Of a DNA stretch of 64,000 bases, positions 43,803 to 54,637 are shown one piece after another; the first letter of the stretch is position 1; each line of letters starts with the position of its first letter. Both the position numbers and the translations under genes were made by a program. The notes under the pieces are model-generated. The model saw only the letters and a list, made by a program, of their open reading frames with translations, did not search any database and was not told where the DNA came from. The DNA is taken from assembly GCF_024707545.1 (NCBI RefSeq), contig NZ_CP062229.1, positions 7,173,501 through 7,237,500 of the forward strand. The letters are read 5' to 3'. The DNA is from Mesorhizobium onobrychidis (GTDB lineage Bacteria > Pseudomonadota > Alphaproteobacteria > Rhizobiales > Rhizobiaceae).

Positions 43803-45092
43803 TCAAACAATCCCGCCGCTGCCACCCGCAACCGCCGGCCGTTCCGCCGCGACCTTGGCCCGATAGCCTGCGGCGCGGTAGGCGGCGACCGGATCGATGG
43901 CGCCGCCCGTGTTCAGCCGCGCCATGGCGAGGATCGGCTCGACGTCGGTGCGATAGGCGGCTTTCAGCGTCTGCGTCGCCATCAGCGCATCATTGGCGTC
44001 CTGATAGCCTTCCAGCGCCTTGCGGTCGACCAGCAGCGCCTGCGCATAGGCGCGCTGCACCTCGACCGCCGACAGCATCAGGCTTTCGATCGGATCGGTG
44101 ACGTTGTGGCTCTGGTCGAGCATGTGGGCCGGATCAAAACCTTCGGCACCGGAAAGCTCGGCATCGACCAGTTCGTTGAAGACGAGGAACAGCCGGTAGG
44201 GATCGATCGAGCCGGCGTCGAGGTCGTCGTCGCCATATTTCGAATCGTTGAAATGGAAGCCGCCGAGTTTCTTGAACTGGATCAGCCGCGACACGATCAT
44301 CTCGATGTTGACGTTGGGCGCATGATGGCCGAGGTCGACCAGGCAGAAGGCCTTGTCGCCCAATTCGGTGGCGATCATGTAGTTGGTGCCCCAATCCTGC
44401 ACGACGGTGGAGTAAAAAGCCGGTTCGTACATCTTGTGCTCGGTGAACAGCTTCCAGTCGTCCGGCAGTCCGGCGTAGATCTCCTTCGTCGCGTCGAGAT
44501 AGCGCTCGAACGCCTTGGCGAAATTGACTTGGCCGGGGAAATTCGAGCCGTCGCCGATCCACACCGTCAGTGCCTTGGAGCCCAGCGTCTTGCCGATCTC
44601 GATGCATTCGAGATTGTGCTCGACCGCCTGCCGGCGCGTTGCGGCATCGGCATGCGACAGCGAGCCGAACTTGTAGGAAAGTTTTTGGTCCCTGGCGTCG
44701 GAGAACGTGTTCGAATTCATGGCGTCGAAGCCGAGGCCGAAGCGGGAGGCCGCCTGCTTTAGCCGGTTCGGGTCGGCCTTGTCCCACGGAATGTGCAGCG
44801 AGACGGTCGGCGTCGCCTGCGTCAACTGCCGGATGACGGCGCAGTCCTCGATCTTGTCGAAGATATCGCGCGGCTCGCCGGCGCCGGGAAAGCGGGCAAA
44901 GCGGGTGCCGCCGGTGCCGACGCCCCAGGACGGGATCGCCACGGTGAATTTTTCGACCTTGTCGCTGATAGCGTCGATGGCGATGCCGCGACGGTCGAGG
45001 CGCTCGCCGAGCGAACTGTAATCGCGCTTGAGGTCGGCCGCGCGCGCGGCGTTGTCCTTGTCGACGATGTCGGCGGAGATGATCTGTTCCAT
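43803..45092 (-). CDS. rhaI: L-rhamnose isomerase (rhizobial type)
   Basis: 429 residues from MEQIISADIVDKDNAARAADL at 45092; a longer frame to 45143 overlaps rhaD. It converts L-rhamnose to L-rhamnulose. The TIM-barrel sugar isomerase core shows VSLHIPWDKADPNRLKQAA, ALTVWIGDGSNFPGQ, FTEHKMYEPAFYSTVVQDWG, LVDLGHHAPNVNIE with metal-site His, and GGFHFNDSKYGDDDLDAGSIDPYRLF with Asp/His ligands. It follows rhaD with a 13-base gap, so it is the second gene of the rhaDI operon divergent from rhaR. Confidence 0.93.
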   Translation of the reverse strand: MEQIISADIVDKDNAARAADLKRDYSSLGERLDRRGIAIDAISDKVEKFTVAIPSWGVGTGGTRFARFPGAGEPRDIFDKIEDCAVIRQLTQATPTVSLHIPWDKADPNRLKQAASRFGLGFDAMNSNTFSDARDQKLSYKFGSLSHADAATRRQAVEHNLECIEIGKTLGSKALTVWIGDGSNFPGQVNFAKAFERYLDATKEIYAGLPDDWKLFTEHKMYEPAFYSTVVQDWGTNYMIATELGDKAFCLVDLGHHAPNVNIEMIVSRLIQFKKLGGFHFNDSKYGDDDLDAGSIDPYRLFLVFNELVDAELSGAEGFDPAHMLDQSHNVTDPIESLMLSAVEVQRAYAQALLVDRKALEGYQDANDALMATQTLKAAYRTDVEPILAMARLNTGGAIDPVAAYRAAGYRAKVAAERPAVAGGSGGIV

Positions 45093-45105
45093 CGCCCGTC
45101 TCCGC

Positions 45106-47208
<2,103 letters not shown>

Positions 47209-47287
47209 AGGTAATCCTCCCGTGACGTGAGACGCGCAAAACGGCGCGGTCCCTTTGGTCCGAATTTCTACGCAAGCGGCGGCGTTG

Positions 47288-47358
47288 TCAATCATAAACG
47301 ATCAACATCGATCATATTGCACTGCACAATGGATTTATCTGATCGGAAATGATTGACA
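47288..47358. promoter_or_regulatory. rhaD-rhaR divergent control region
   Basis: The 190-base space between the divergent rhaD and rhaR starts contains CGATCA at 47299 and 47309 (ten bases apart) and the reverse form TGATCG at 47340, set in AT-rich DNA. Regularly spaced hexamers are what a DeoR-type regulator would bind. The operator role is inference. Confidence 0.5.
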
Positions 47359-47400
47359 CTGCGCGTTTTGAGTGCCTAGATGTGCTGGCAGGGAGGAACC

Positions 47401-48210
47401 ATGCACGAAAAAGAGCGCCACAGGATCATTTTGTCCGCCGTCCAGGAAAAGCCTGTGGTGACGGTGCAGGAGATGGTCGACCTGACGGACTCGTCCGAAG
47501 CGACGATCCGGCGCGACATCGCTGCATTGCATGTGCAAAAGCGCCTGCGCCGCGTGCGTGGCGGCGCCGAGGCGATCACCCCACCGCAGTTCATCGGCCT
47601 TGCCGGCCGGCCTTTCTCCGTCAACGAGACGATCAACGCTGCGCAGAAGCGGGCGATCGCGCGGGACGCGGTGGAACTCTGCACGGACGGCGAGCCGATC
47701 ATCATCAATGGCGGCACCACCACCTTCCAGATGGTGCATTTCCTGACCGGCCGCCGGATGCCGATCTTCACCAATTCCTTTCCGATCGCCGAGCACCTGC
47801 TCAAGCACTCCAAGAACACGGTGATGCTGTCGGGCGGCACCATCTACCGCGAGCAGAACATCATCCTGTCCCCCTTCGAAAATGACGTGACGCGCAATTT
47901 CTATGCGCGCCGCATGTTCATGGGCGCGCAAGGGCTCGGGCCACTCGGCCTGATGGAAGGCGATCCGCTGCTGATCCAGGCCGAGCAGAAACTGATCGAT
48001 CAGGCCGACGAACTGGTGGTGCTGGTCGACTCGTCGAAGTTCCGCAAACGCTCGAGCCTGATCCTGTGCGGCCTGTCGCGCATCGCCACGGTCATCACCG
48101 ACGACGGCATCGAGGACCGCGAGGCCAAGATGTTGGAGGCAGCCGGCGTGACGCTGGTCGTCGCCCGCACAACGGCAAGCAATAAGGAAGAATCTTCGCT
48201 ACAGGCCTGA
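47401..48210 (+). CDS. rhaR: DeoR-family transcriptional regulator of rhamnose genes
   Basis: 269 residues from MHEKERHRIILSAVQEKP, with gggagg upstream. The N-terminal DeoR helix-turn-helix is TVQEMVDLTDSSEATIRRDIAAL; the C-terminal sensor domain contains IIINGGTTTFQMVHFL, SGGTIYREQN, FMGAQGL and LVDSSKF, the sugar-phosphate-binding loops. In R. leguminosarum the equivalent regulator represses both arms of the rha locus. It is the first gene of the rightward rha arm; rhaS follows 56 bases later. Confidence 0.93.
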   Translation: MHEKERHRIILSAVQEKPVVTVQEMVDLTDSSEATIRRDIAALHVQKRLRRVRGGAEAITPPQFIGLAGRPFSVNETINAAQKRAIARDAVELCTDGEPIIINGGTTTFQMVHFLTGRRMPIFTNSFPIAEHLLKHSKNTVMLSGGTIYREQNIILSPFENDVTRNFYARRMFMGAQGLGPLGLMEGDPLLIQAEQKLIDQADELVVLVDSSKFRKRSSLILCGLSRIATVITDDGIEDREAKMLEAAGVTLVVARTTASNKEESSLQA

Positions 48211-48266
48211 GACGAACTCACGCCCGCAGCGGCGATGGAATGCAACGCTCAAGGGAGGATATTCGA

Positions 48267-49262
48267 ATGAGCTTCTTGAAGAAATTGATGGTTACGGCGG
48301 CGTTGTCCGCCGCCATGTTCGTGAATGCCGCCTATGCCGAGAATGTCAAGATCGCGCTGGTGGTCAAATCGCTCGGCAACGGCTTCTTCGATGCCGCCAA
48401 CAAGGGCGCCGAAGAGGCGGCCAAGGAACTCGGCGACGTCGACATCATCTACACCGGCCCGACCAAGGCGACCGCCGAAGCGCAGATCGAGGTGATCAAT
48501 TCGCTGATCGCCCAGAAGGTCAACGCCATCGCCATTTCGGCCAATGACGCCGACGCGCTGGTTCCGGCGCTGAAGAAGGCGATGGACCGCGGCATCACCG
48601 TCATCTCGTGGGATTCGGGTGTCGCTCCGGAAGGCCGCCAGCTGCACCTCAACCCGTCCGACACCAACCTAATCGGCGAGACCATCATCAAGCTTGCCGC
48701 CGACTACCTGCCGGAAGGCGGCGATGTCGCCATCCTGTCGGCTTCGTCGACCGCGACCAACCAGAATGCCTGGATCGACGCGGCCAAGAAGGTGCTGCCG
48801 GAGAAATTCCCCAAGATCAATCTCGTCGCCACCGTCTATGGCGATGACGACTCGGCCAAGAGCACGGACGAGGCCAAGGGCCTGCTGAAATCCTATCCGA
48901 ACCTCAAGGCGATCATCGCACCGACCACGGTCGGCGTCGTGGCCGCCGCCCAGGTGGTGACCGACCAAGGCCTGATCGGCAAGGTCAACGTCACCGGTCT
49001 GGCGCTGCCGTCGGAGTTCAAGAAGTTCATCGACAACGGCGCCAGTCAAGCGGTCGCACTGTGGAACCCGATCGACCTCGGCTACTCGGCCGTCTACCTC
49101 GCCCATGATCTGGCGGTGAAGAAGGAAGAAGCCAAGCCGGGTGCGACGCTGTCGATCGGCCGCGTCGGCAAGGTCACCCTCGACGACACCAATTCGGCCG
49201 CGATGGCTCCGCCGTTCAAGTTCGACAAGTCGAACATCGAAGAGTTCTCCAAGATCTATTGA
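48267..49262 (+). CDS. rhaS: Rhamnose ABC transporter substrate-binding protein
   Basis: 331 residues from MSFLKKLMVTAALSAAMFVNAAYA, a signal peptide, with gggagg upstream. A type I periplasmic binding protein (KIALVVKSLGNGFFDAANKGAEEAA, SLIAQKVNAIAISANDADALVPAL, VISWDSGV). It captures L-rhamnose in the periplasm for RhaTPQ. A 9-base-pair hairpin follows its stop, which probably raises its transcript level over the downstream genes. Confidence 0.95.
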   Translation: MSFLKKLMVTAALSAAMFVNAAYAENVKIALVVKSLGNGFFDAANKGAEEAAKELGDVDIIYTGPTKATAEAQIEVINSLIAQKVNAIAISANDADALVPALKKAMDRGITVISWDSGVAPEGRQLHLNPSDTNLIGETIIKLAADYLPEGGDVAILSASSTATNQNAWIDAAKKVLPEKFPKINLVATVYGDDDSAKSTDEAKGLLKSYPNLKAIIAPTTVGVVAAAQVVTDQGLIGKVNVTGLALPSEFKKFIDNGASQAVALWNPIDLGYSAVYLAHDLAVKKEEAKPGATLSIGRVGKVTLDDTNSAAMAPPFKFDKSNIEEFSKIY

Positions 49263-49283
49263 TCCTAGAGCCCTTCAAGCCGG

Positions 49284-49309
49284 CGCGGCGGAGCTCAAGT
49301 TCCGCCGCG
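49284..49309 (+). promoter_or_regulatory. Intercistronic hairpin between rhaS and rhaT
   Basis: Perfect 9-base stem cgcggcgga/tccgccgcg with loop gctcaagt and no T-run. Such hairpins after binding-protein genes stabilise the 5' transcript and partially block readthrough. Confidence 0.75.
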
Positions 49310-49337
49310 TCCTCAAACGAACCTGCTTGATACGACC

Positions 49338-50879
49338 ATGGACACGACAGCCCAACTCGACCCTACCACCGAGCAGCCTTTGGCTCCGGCTCCACGCCTG
49401 ACCCTGTCAGGCATTTCGAAAAGTTTTCCCGGCGTGCGCGCGCTGCATGATGTCAGCCTGTCGCTTTACCCCGGCCAGGTGACCGCGCTGATCGGCGAGA
49501 ACGGCGCCGGCAAGTCGACGCTGGTCAAGATCATGACCGGTATCTACCAGCCTGACACAGGCACGATCAGCATCGACGGCCAGGCCGTCACACTGCCCAG
49601 CGCGCATGCCGCCTTTGGGCACGGCATCACCGCCATCCACCAGGAAACCGTACTGTTCGATGACCTGACGGTGGCCGAGAACATCTTTCTCGGCCATGCG
49701 CCGCGGTCGCGCTTCGGCACCATCGACTGGCGCACCATGCGCAAGAATGCCCGTGAAGTGTTGAACACCATGGGCGCCGGCCACATCGACGCCGACGCGC
49801 GGCTGAAGGATCTCGGCATCGCCAACAAGCACCTCGTCGCCGTCGCCCGCGCCATGTCGATCGACGCCCAGATCGTCATCATGGACGAGCCGACCGCAGC
49901 GCTGTCGCTGAAGGAGATCGAGGAGCTCTTTTTGCTGGTCGAGTTCCTGAAGAGCGAAGGCAAGGCGATCCTGTTCATCAGCCACAAGTTTGATGAGATC
50001 TACCGCATCGCCGACCGCTATACGGTGTTCCGCGACGGCGAGATGGTCGGCGAAGGCCTGATCAGGGATGCCGGCCAGAGCCAGATCGTGCGCATGATGG
50101 TCGGCCGTGCCGTCGATCACATCTTTCCGCAGCGCAAGGCCGAGATCGGCGCGCCGGTGCTTGCCGTCTCCGGCCTGTCGCATCCGACCGAGTTCGATGA
50201 CATCGGCTTCGAGCTGCACAGAGGCGAAATCCTCGGCTTCTACGGCCTTGTCGGCGCCGGCCGCAGCGAGGTGATGCAGGCAATATCAGGCATCACCCGC
50301 ACCAGCAGCGGCACGATCAGGCTGGAAGGCAAGGCAATCGTGCCGAAATCGGCGGCGGATTCGATCGACGCCGGCATCGTCTATGTGCCGGAAGAACGCG
50401 GCAAGCAGGGCGTGGTGATCGGCCTGCCGATCTTCCAGAATATCTCGCTGCCCTCGCTCAAGCGCACGTCCAAATCGGGCATGCTACAGCTCGCGGAGGA
50501 GTTCGCGCTGGCCCGGTCCTATACTGAGCGGCTCGACCTGCGCGCCTCCTCGCTCAGCCAGGATGTCGGCACGCTGTCGGGCGGCAACCAGCAGAAGATC
50601 GTCATCGCCAAATGGCTGGCGACGGCGCCTAAGGTGATCATCCTCGACGAGCCGACCAAAGGCATCGACATCGGCTCGAAAGCCGCCGTGCACGGCTTCA
50701 TGGCCGAGCTCGTCGCGCAAGGCCTGTCGGTGATCATGGTGTCGTCCGAACTTCCCGAAATCCTCGGCATGTCCGACCGCGTCGTCGTCATGCGCGAGGG
50801 CCGCATTGCCTCGGTCTACGACAATAAAGGACTCGACGCCGAAACGCTGGTCAAGACGGCAGCGGGGATCGCGGCATGA
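49338..50879 (+). CDS. rhaT: Rhamnose ABC transporter ATP-binding protein
   Basis: 513 residues with two ABC domains. The first has GENGAGKSTLVKIM (Walker A) and VIMDEPTAALS (Walker B). The second has GLVGAGRSEVMQAI, a degenerate Walker A without the usual GK[ST] as in other sugar ABC proteins, then the signature LSGGNQQK and VIILDEPTKGIDIG. It powers rhamnose uptake with RhaP and RhaQ. It overlaps rhaP by four bases. Confidence 0.95.
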   Translation: MDTTAQLDPTTEQPLAPAPRLTLSGISKSFPGVRALHDVSLSLYPGQVTALIGENGAGKSTLVKIMTGIYQPDTGTISIDGQAVTLPSAHAAFGHGITAIHQETVLFDDLTVAENIFLGHAPRSRFGTIDWRTMRKNAREVLNTMGAGHIDADARLKDLGIANKHLVAVARAMSIDAQIVIMDEPTAALSLKEIEELFLLVEFLKSEGKAILFISHKFDEIYRIADRYTVFRDGEMVGEGLIRDAGQSQIVRMMVGRAVDHIFPQRKAEIGAPVLAVSGLSHPTEFDDIGFELHRGEILGFYGLVGAGRSEVMQAISGITRTSSGTIRLEGKAIVPKSAADSIDAGIVYVPEERGKQGVVIGLPIFQNISLPSLKRTSKSGMLQLAEEFALARSYTERLDLRASSLSQDVGTLSGGNQQKIVIAKWLATAPKVIILDEPTKGIDIGSKAAVHGFMAELVAQGLSVIMVSSELPEILGMSDRVVVMREGRIASVYDNKGLDAETLVKTAAGIAA

Positions 50880-51853
50880 GGACTTTTCTGAAGTATCGCG
50901 AAGTCTGGCTGCTCGCGGCCATTGTCGTGCTGATCGGGCTGATCTCGATGCGATTTCCGGGCTTTGCCGCTCCCGCCAATCTGCGCCAGGTGTTCAACGA
51001 CACCTCGATCCTGATGATCCTGGCGCTGGGTCAGATGGTGGTGATCCTGACCCGCTCGATCGACCTGTCGATGGCATCCAACCTCTGTTTCACCGGCATG
51101 GTGGTGGCGATGCTGAACGCCGCGCATCCAGCAATTCCGATCCCGCTGCTGATCGTCATCGCACTACTGGTCGGACTGGTGCTCGGCGCGATCAACGGGT
51201 TTTTGGTGTGGCGGCTGAACATCCCGTCGATCGTGGTAACGCTCGGCACGCTCACCATCTATCGCGGCGCCACTTTCGTCATTTCAGGCGGCGCCTGGGT
51301 CAATGCCGACCAGATGAGCACTGATTTCATCGGCCTGCAACGCGCGGCGTTCCTCGGCATTCCGGTTCTGTCGTGGATCGCCATACTGGTCATCGCCTTG
51401 TTCTTCCTCTTGATGACGCGCACCGCGCTCGGCCGCTCGATCTACGCCATCGGCGTCAACCCGACCGCGTCGGTCTATGCCGGCATCGATGTCGGCCGGA
51501 CCAAATTCATCGTCTTCTGCATCTCGGGGATGATCGGCGGTCTCTGCGGTTATCTCTGGATCTCGCGCTATGTCATCGCCTCGGTCGAGGTCGCCAATGG
51601 CTACGAGCTCAACATCATCGCCGCCTGCGTAATCGGCGGCATCTCGATTGCCGGCGGCATCGGCTCGGTCGGCGGCGCGGTGCTCGGTGCGCTGTTCCTC
51701 GGCATCACCTCCAACGCGCTGCCGGTGATCAACATCTCGCCGTTCTGGCAGATGGCAATTTCGGGCAGCGCCATCATCCTGGCCGTGGTGCTCAACGCGC
51801 GCGGCGAACGCCGGCAAGGCCGCATCATTCTCAAGAAGGCGGAAGCGGCATGA
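50876..51853 (+). CDS. rhaP: Rhamnose ABC transporter permease
   Basis: 325 residues. Multiple membrane segments (VWLLAAIVVLIGLISMRF, ILMILALGQMVVILTRSIDLS, GSAIILAVVLNA). The BPD_transp_2 segment contains GGISIAGGIGSVGGAVLGALFLG, the EAA-like loop that contacts the ATPase. It overlaps rhaT and rhaQ by four bases at each side, so translation is coupled. Confidence 0.93.
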   Translation: MRTFLKYREVWLLAAIVVLIGLISMRFPGFAAPANLRQVFNDTSILMILALGQMVVILTRSIDLSMASNLCFTGMVVAMLNAAHPAIPIPLLIVIALLVGLVLGAINGFLVWRLNIPSIVVTLGTLTIYRGATFVISGGAWVNADQMSTDFIGLQRAAFLGIPVLSWIAILVIALFFLLMTRTALGRSIYAIGVNPTASVYAGIDVGRTKFIVFCISGMIGGLCGYLWISRYVIASVEVANGYELNIIAACVIGGISIAGGIGSVGGAVLGALFLGITSNALPVINISPFWQMAISGSAIILAVVLNARGERRQGRIILKKAEAA

Positions 51854-52851
51854 CCGACACCCCTGCTCCACGCCACATTCCCGACCGGCTCGACAAGCCC
51901 TTCACTTCGGCGATGTTCTCATGGGAGGCGCTGCTGGTCGCGGTGGCGGTCGCCATCTTCGCGGTCAACAGCTTCGCCTCGCCCTATTTCCTCGACGCGT
52001 GGTCGTTGTCGGACCTGACCTTCAACTTTACCGAAAAGGCGCTGATCGCGCTTGCCATGGCGCTGCTGATCATTTCGGGCGAGATCGACCTGTCGGTCGC
52101 AGCCATCATTGCATTGGCTTCGACGATGATGGGCATGGCGGTGCAGGCCGGCGCCGGCACGCCGGTGCTGGTGGCGATCGGCATCGTGGTCGGGCTTGGC
52201 TGCGGCGCCTTCAACGGGCTGCTCGTCACCAGGCTCGGCCTGCCGTCGATCGTCGTCACCATCGGCACGATGAGCCTGTTTCGCGGCATCGCCTTCATCG
52301 TCCTCGGCGACCAGGCCTACAAGGGCTATCCCCCGAGCTTCGCCTTCTTCGGCCAGGGCTATGTCTGGTGGGTGGTGTCGTTCGAACTGACGCTGTTCCT
52401 CGTCGCGGCCGTCGTCTGCTGGTTCCTACTGCACCGGACGAGCTTCGGCCGCCGCGTCTTCGCCATCGGCAACAACCCGGTTGCGGCGCAGTTTTCCGGC
52501 GTGCGTGTAGACCGCATCAAATTCATCCTGTTCTGCCTGACCGGGCTGATGGCGGGCATCGCCTCGGTGCTGATCACCTCGCGGCTCGGCTCGACCCGGC
52601 CATCGATCGCGCAAGGCTATGAATTGGAAGTCATCACCATGGTGGTGCTCGGCGGCGTCAGCATCCTGGGCGGCGCCGGCAGTATAGTGGGCGTGGTGCT
52701 CGCCGCCTTCATCATGGGGCTGGTGACTTTTGGCTTGGGGCTGCTCAATGTGCCAGGGATCGTCATGTCGATCTTCATCGGCCTGCTGCTGATCATCGTC
52801 ATCGCGCTGCCCATCGTCTGGCGGCGGGTGCGGCGGGAGCGTTTTACCTGA
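51850..52851 (+). CDS. rhaQ: Rhamnose ABC transporter permease
   Basis: 333 residues from the ATG at 51850 overlapping the rhaP stop. A second sugar permease with [39 protein letters not shown] and the loop [21 protein letters not shown], so it forms a heterodimeric channel with RhaP. Its stop overlaps the start of rhaM (TGATG). Confidence 0.93.
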   Translation: MTDTPAPRHIPDRLDKPFTSAMFSWEALLVAVAVAIFAVNSFASPYFLDAWSLSDLTFNFTEKALIALAMALLIISGEIDLSVAAIIALASTMMGMAVQAGAGTPVLVAIGIVVGLGCGAFNGLLVTRLGLPSIVVTIGTMSLFRGIAFIVLGDQAYKGYPPSFAFFGQGYVWWVVSFELTLFLVAAVVCWFLLHRTSFGRRVFAIGNNPVAAQFSGVRVDRIKFILFCLTGLMAGIASVLITSRLGSTRPSIAQGYELEVITMVVLGGVSILGGAGSIVGVVLAAFIMGLVTFGLGLLNVPGIVMSIFIGLLLIIVIALPIVWRRVRRERFT

Positions 52852-53169
52852 TGGCCGAGAAATACGCGTTCAAGATGAAGCTCAATCCCGGCATGAAGGC
52901 CGAATACAAAAGGCGCCATGACGACATCTGGCCCGTCGCTGGTCGCACTGCTGAAACAGGCCGGCGTTTCCGACTATTCGATCCATCTCGACGATGAGAC
53001 CAACATACTGTTCGGCGTGCTGTGGCGGCTCGACGACCACGGCATGGACGAATTGCCGAAGCACCCGGTGATGCAGCGCTGGTGGGCCGAGATGGCCGAC
53101 ATCATGGAAACCAAGCCTGATAACGAGCCGGTGGCGGTGCCGCTGGAAACAATGTTCCATATGGAATGA
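52851..53169 (+). pseudogene. rhaM: L-rhamnose mutarotase, frameshifted
   Basis: The gene starts [21 protein letters not shown] then HDDIWP, as in RhaM/RhaU. At 52930-52933 one extra C in a CCC run breaks the frame; the continuation [20 protein letters not shown], then GVLWRL and [18 protein letters not shown] lies in another frame to the stop at 53167. Without the extra base the protein would be about 105 residues, the normal size. The enzyme interconverts alpha and beta L-rhamnose and is needed for fast growth in rhizobia. This could be a true mutation or a sequencing error in the short homopolymer. Confidence 0.85.
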
Positions 53170-54536
53170 CCCGTCACGTCGCCGTCATCGATATCGGCAA
53201 GACCAATGCCAAGGTGGCGCTGGTCGATCTTGCCGGCATGCGCGAAGTCGCGCTGCGCCGTATGGCGAACGCACCCGTTGCCGACGGTCCCTACCCGCAT
53301 CATGATGTCGAGCTTCTGTGGTCGTTCATCCTCGACAGCCTCGCCGGGATCAATCGCGAACAGCGCATCGATGCGATATCGATCACCACCCATGGCGCGA
53401 CGGGCGTGCTGGTGGACGCTGCCGGTGAGCTGGCGCTGCCGGTGCTCGACTATGAATTCACCGGGCCCGACGCCCTCGCCACGGACTATGACGCGATCCG
53501 CCCAGCCTTCGCCGAGACGGGCACGCCGCGCCTGCCGGTCGGTCTCAATCTCGGCGCACAGTTCTTCTGGCAGCAGAAGCGCTTCCCGCCGGAGTTCGCC
53601 AGGGCCGCCGCGATCCTGATGTACCCGCAATACTGGGCCTTGCGCCTGACCGGCGTCGCCGCCAACGAAGTGACTTCGCTGGGCTGCCACACGGATCTGT
53701 GGAACCCGTGGAAAGCGGATTTTTCGACGTTGGTCGACAAGATGCAATGGCGGCGCCTGATGGCGCCGGTGCGGCCGGCGAAGGATCGCCTCGGCCCGAT
53801 CCTTCCCGCGCTTGCGACACGGACCGGGCTCGATCCGCAGACTCCGGTGTTTTGCGGCCTGCACGATTCCAACGCCTCGCTGCTGCCGCATCTCCTGTCG
53901 GACAGACCGCCTTTCTCCGTCGTCTCGACCGGCACCTGGGTGGTGTCGATGGCGGTCGGCGGCAACAAGATCGCGCTCGACCCGGCCCGCGACACATTGG
54001 TCAACGTCAACGCGCTCGGTGATCCCGTGCCCTCGGCGCGTTTCATGGGCGGCCGCGAATTTTCAGTGCTGACGGAAGGCCAATCGGAAGACTGGACCGA
54101 AGAGGATATTGGGACGGTATTCGCCAGGACAACCCTGCTGCTGCCGGCGACGCAACAAGGTTCTGGGCCGTTCCCGCATCATACCGCCGCATGGCTCAAC
54201 GCCGACGGGATCAACAACGGCCAGCGCTTTGCCGCTATCTCTTTTTATCTGGCGCTGATGACCGCAGCCTGCCTCGATCTGATCGGCGCCGAAGGCCCGG
54301 CCATCGTCGAGGGCCCTTTCGCCCGCAACTGGCTTTTCACGCGCATGCTGGCTGCGGCCACGGCGCGTGCCGTCATTGCGTCCGATGCGGCCACCGGCAC
54401 CAGCATCGGCGCTGCCTTGCTGGCGTCGGACCAAGGAAAAATCCAAGGCAAAGGCGAAAGGGTCGAACCGCCAGCCGACCCAGCCTGGGCAAACTACGCG
54501 CGCGTGTGGCGTGCGGCGGTCGACGCACAGGGCTGA
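53166..54536 (+). CDS. rhaK: L-rhamnulokinase, FGGY family
   Basis: 456 residues. FGGY kinase with [16 protein letters not shown] (phosphate loop), [30 protein letters not shown] with the catalytic Asp, [16 protein letters not shown] and MGGREFSVL. It phosphorylates the sugar during catabolism. In R. leguminosarum RhaK activity is also required for rhamnose uptake. It overlaps the rhaM end by four bases and is the last gene of the arm. Confidence 0.93.
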   Translation: MTRHVAVIDIGKTNAKVALVDLAGMREVALRRMANAPVADGPYPHHDVELLWSFILDSLAGINREQRIDAISITTHGATGVLVDAAGELALPVLDYEFTGPDALATDYDAIRPAFAETGTPRLPVGLNLGAQFFWQQKRFPPEFARAAAILMYPQYWALRLTGVAANEVTSLGCHTDLWNPWKADFSTLVDKMQWRRLMAPVRPAKDRLGPILPALATRTGLDPQTPVFCGLHDSNASLLPHLLSDRPPFSVVSTGTWVVSMAVGGNKIALDPARDTLVNVNALGDPVPSARFMGGREFSVLTEGQSEDWTEEDIGTVFARTTLLLPATQQGSGPFPHHTAAWLNADGINNGQRFAAISFYLALMTAACLDLIGAEGPAIVEGPFARNWLFTRMLAAATARAVIASDAATGTSIGAALLASDQGKIQGKGERVEPPADPAWANYARVWRAAVDAQG

Positions 54537-54543
54537 CATTTCT

Positions 54544-54637
54544 TGAGCATGATCTTTTCCGAACCGAAGGTCAGCGCAGCAAAAACCGGTGTCCACGTTT
54601 CGCTGGCGCGGTCCTTCGGTTCGGGATCATGCTCAGA
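54544..54637. repeat. Palindromic intergenic repeat (gagcatgatc type)
   Basis: gagcatgatcttttccgaac and ccttcggttcgggatcatgc form inverted arms around a central loop. This is a frequent intergenic palindrome of rhizobia. Its right end overlaps the last codons of the racemase-arginase gene and it may also act as a bidirectional transcription stop. Confidence 0.75.

Noticed and set aside
43681..43866. A 61-codon + frame upstream of a terminator, perhaps a leader peptide
   Set aside because: No run of regulatory codons, no structural gene in the + direction, and the last part overlaps rhaI antisense.
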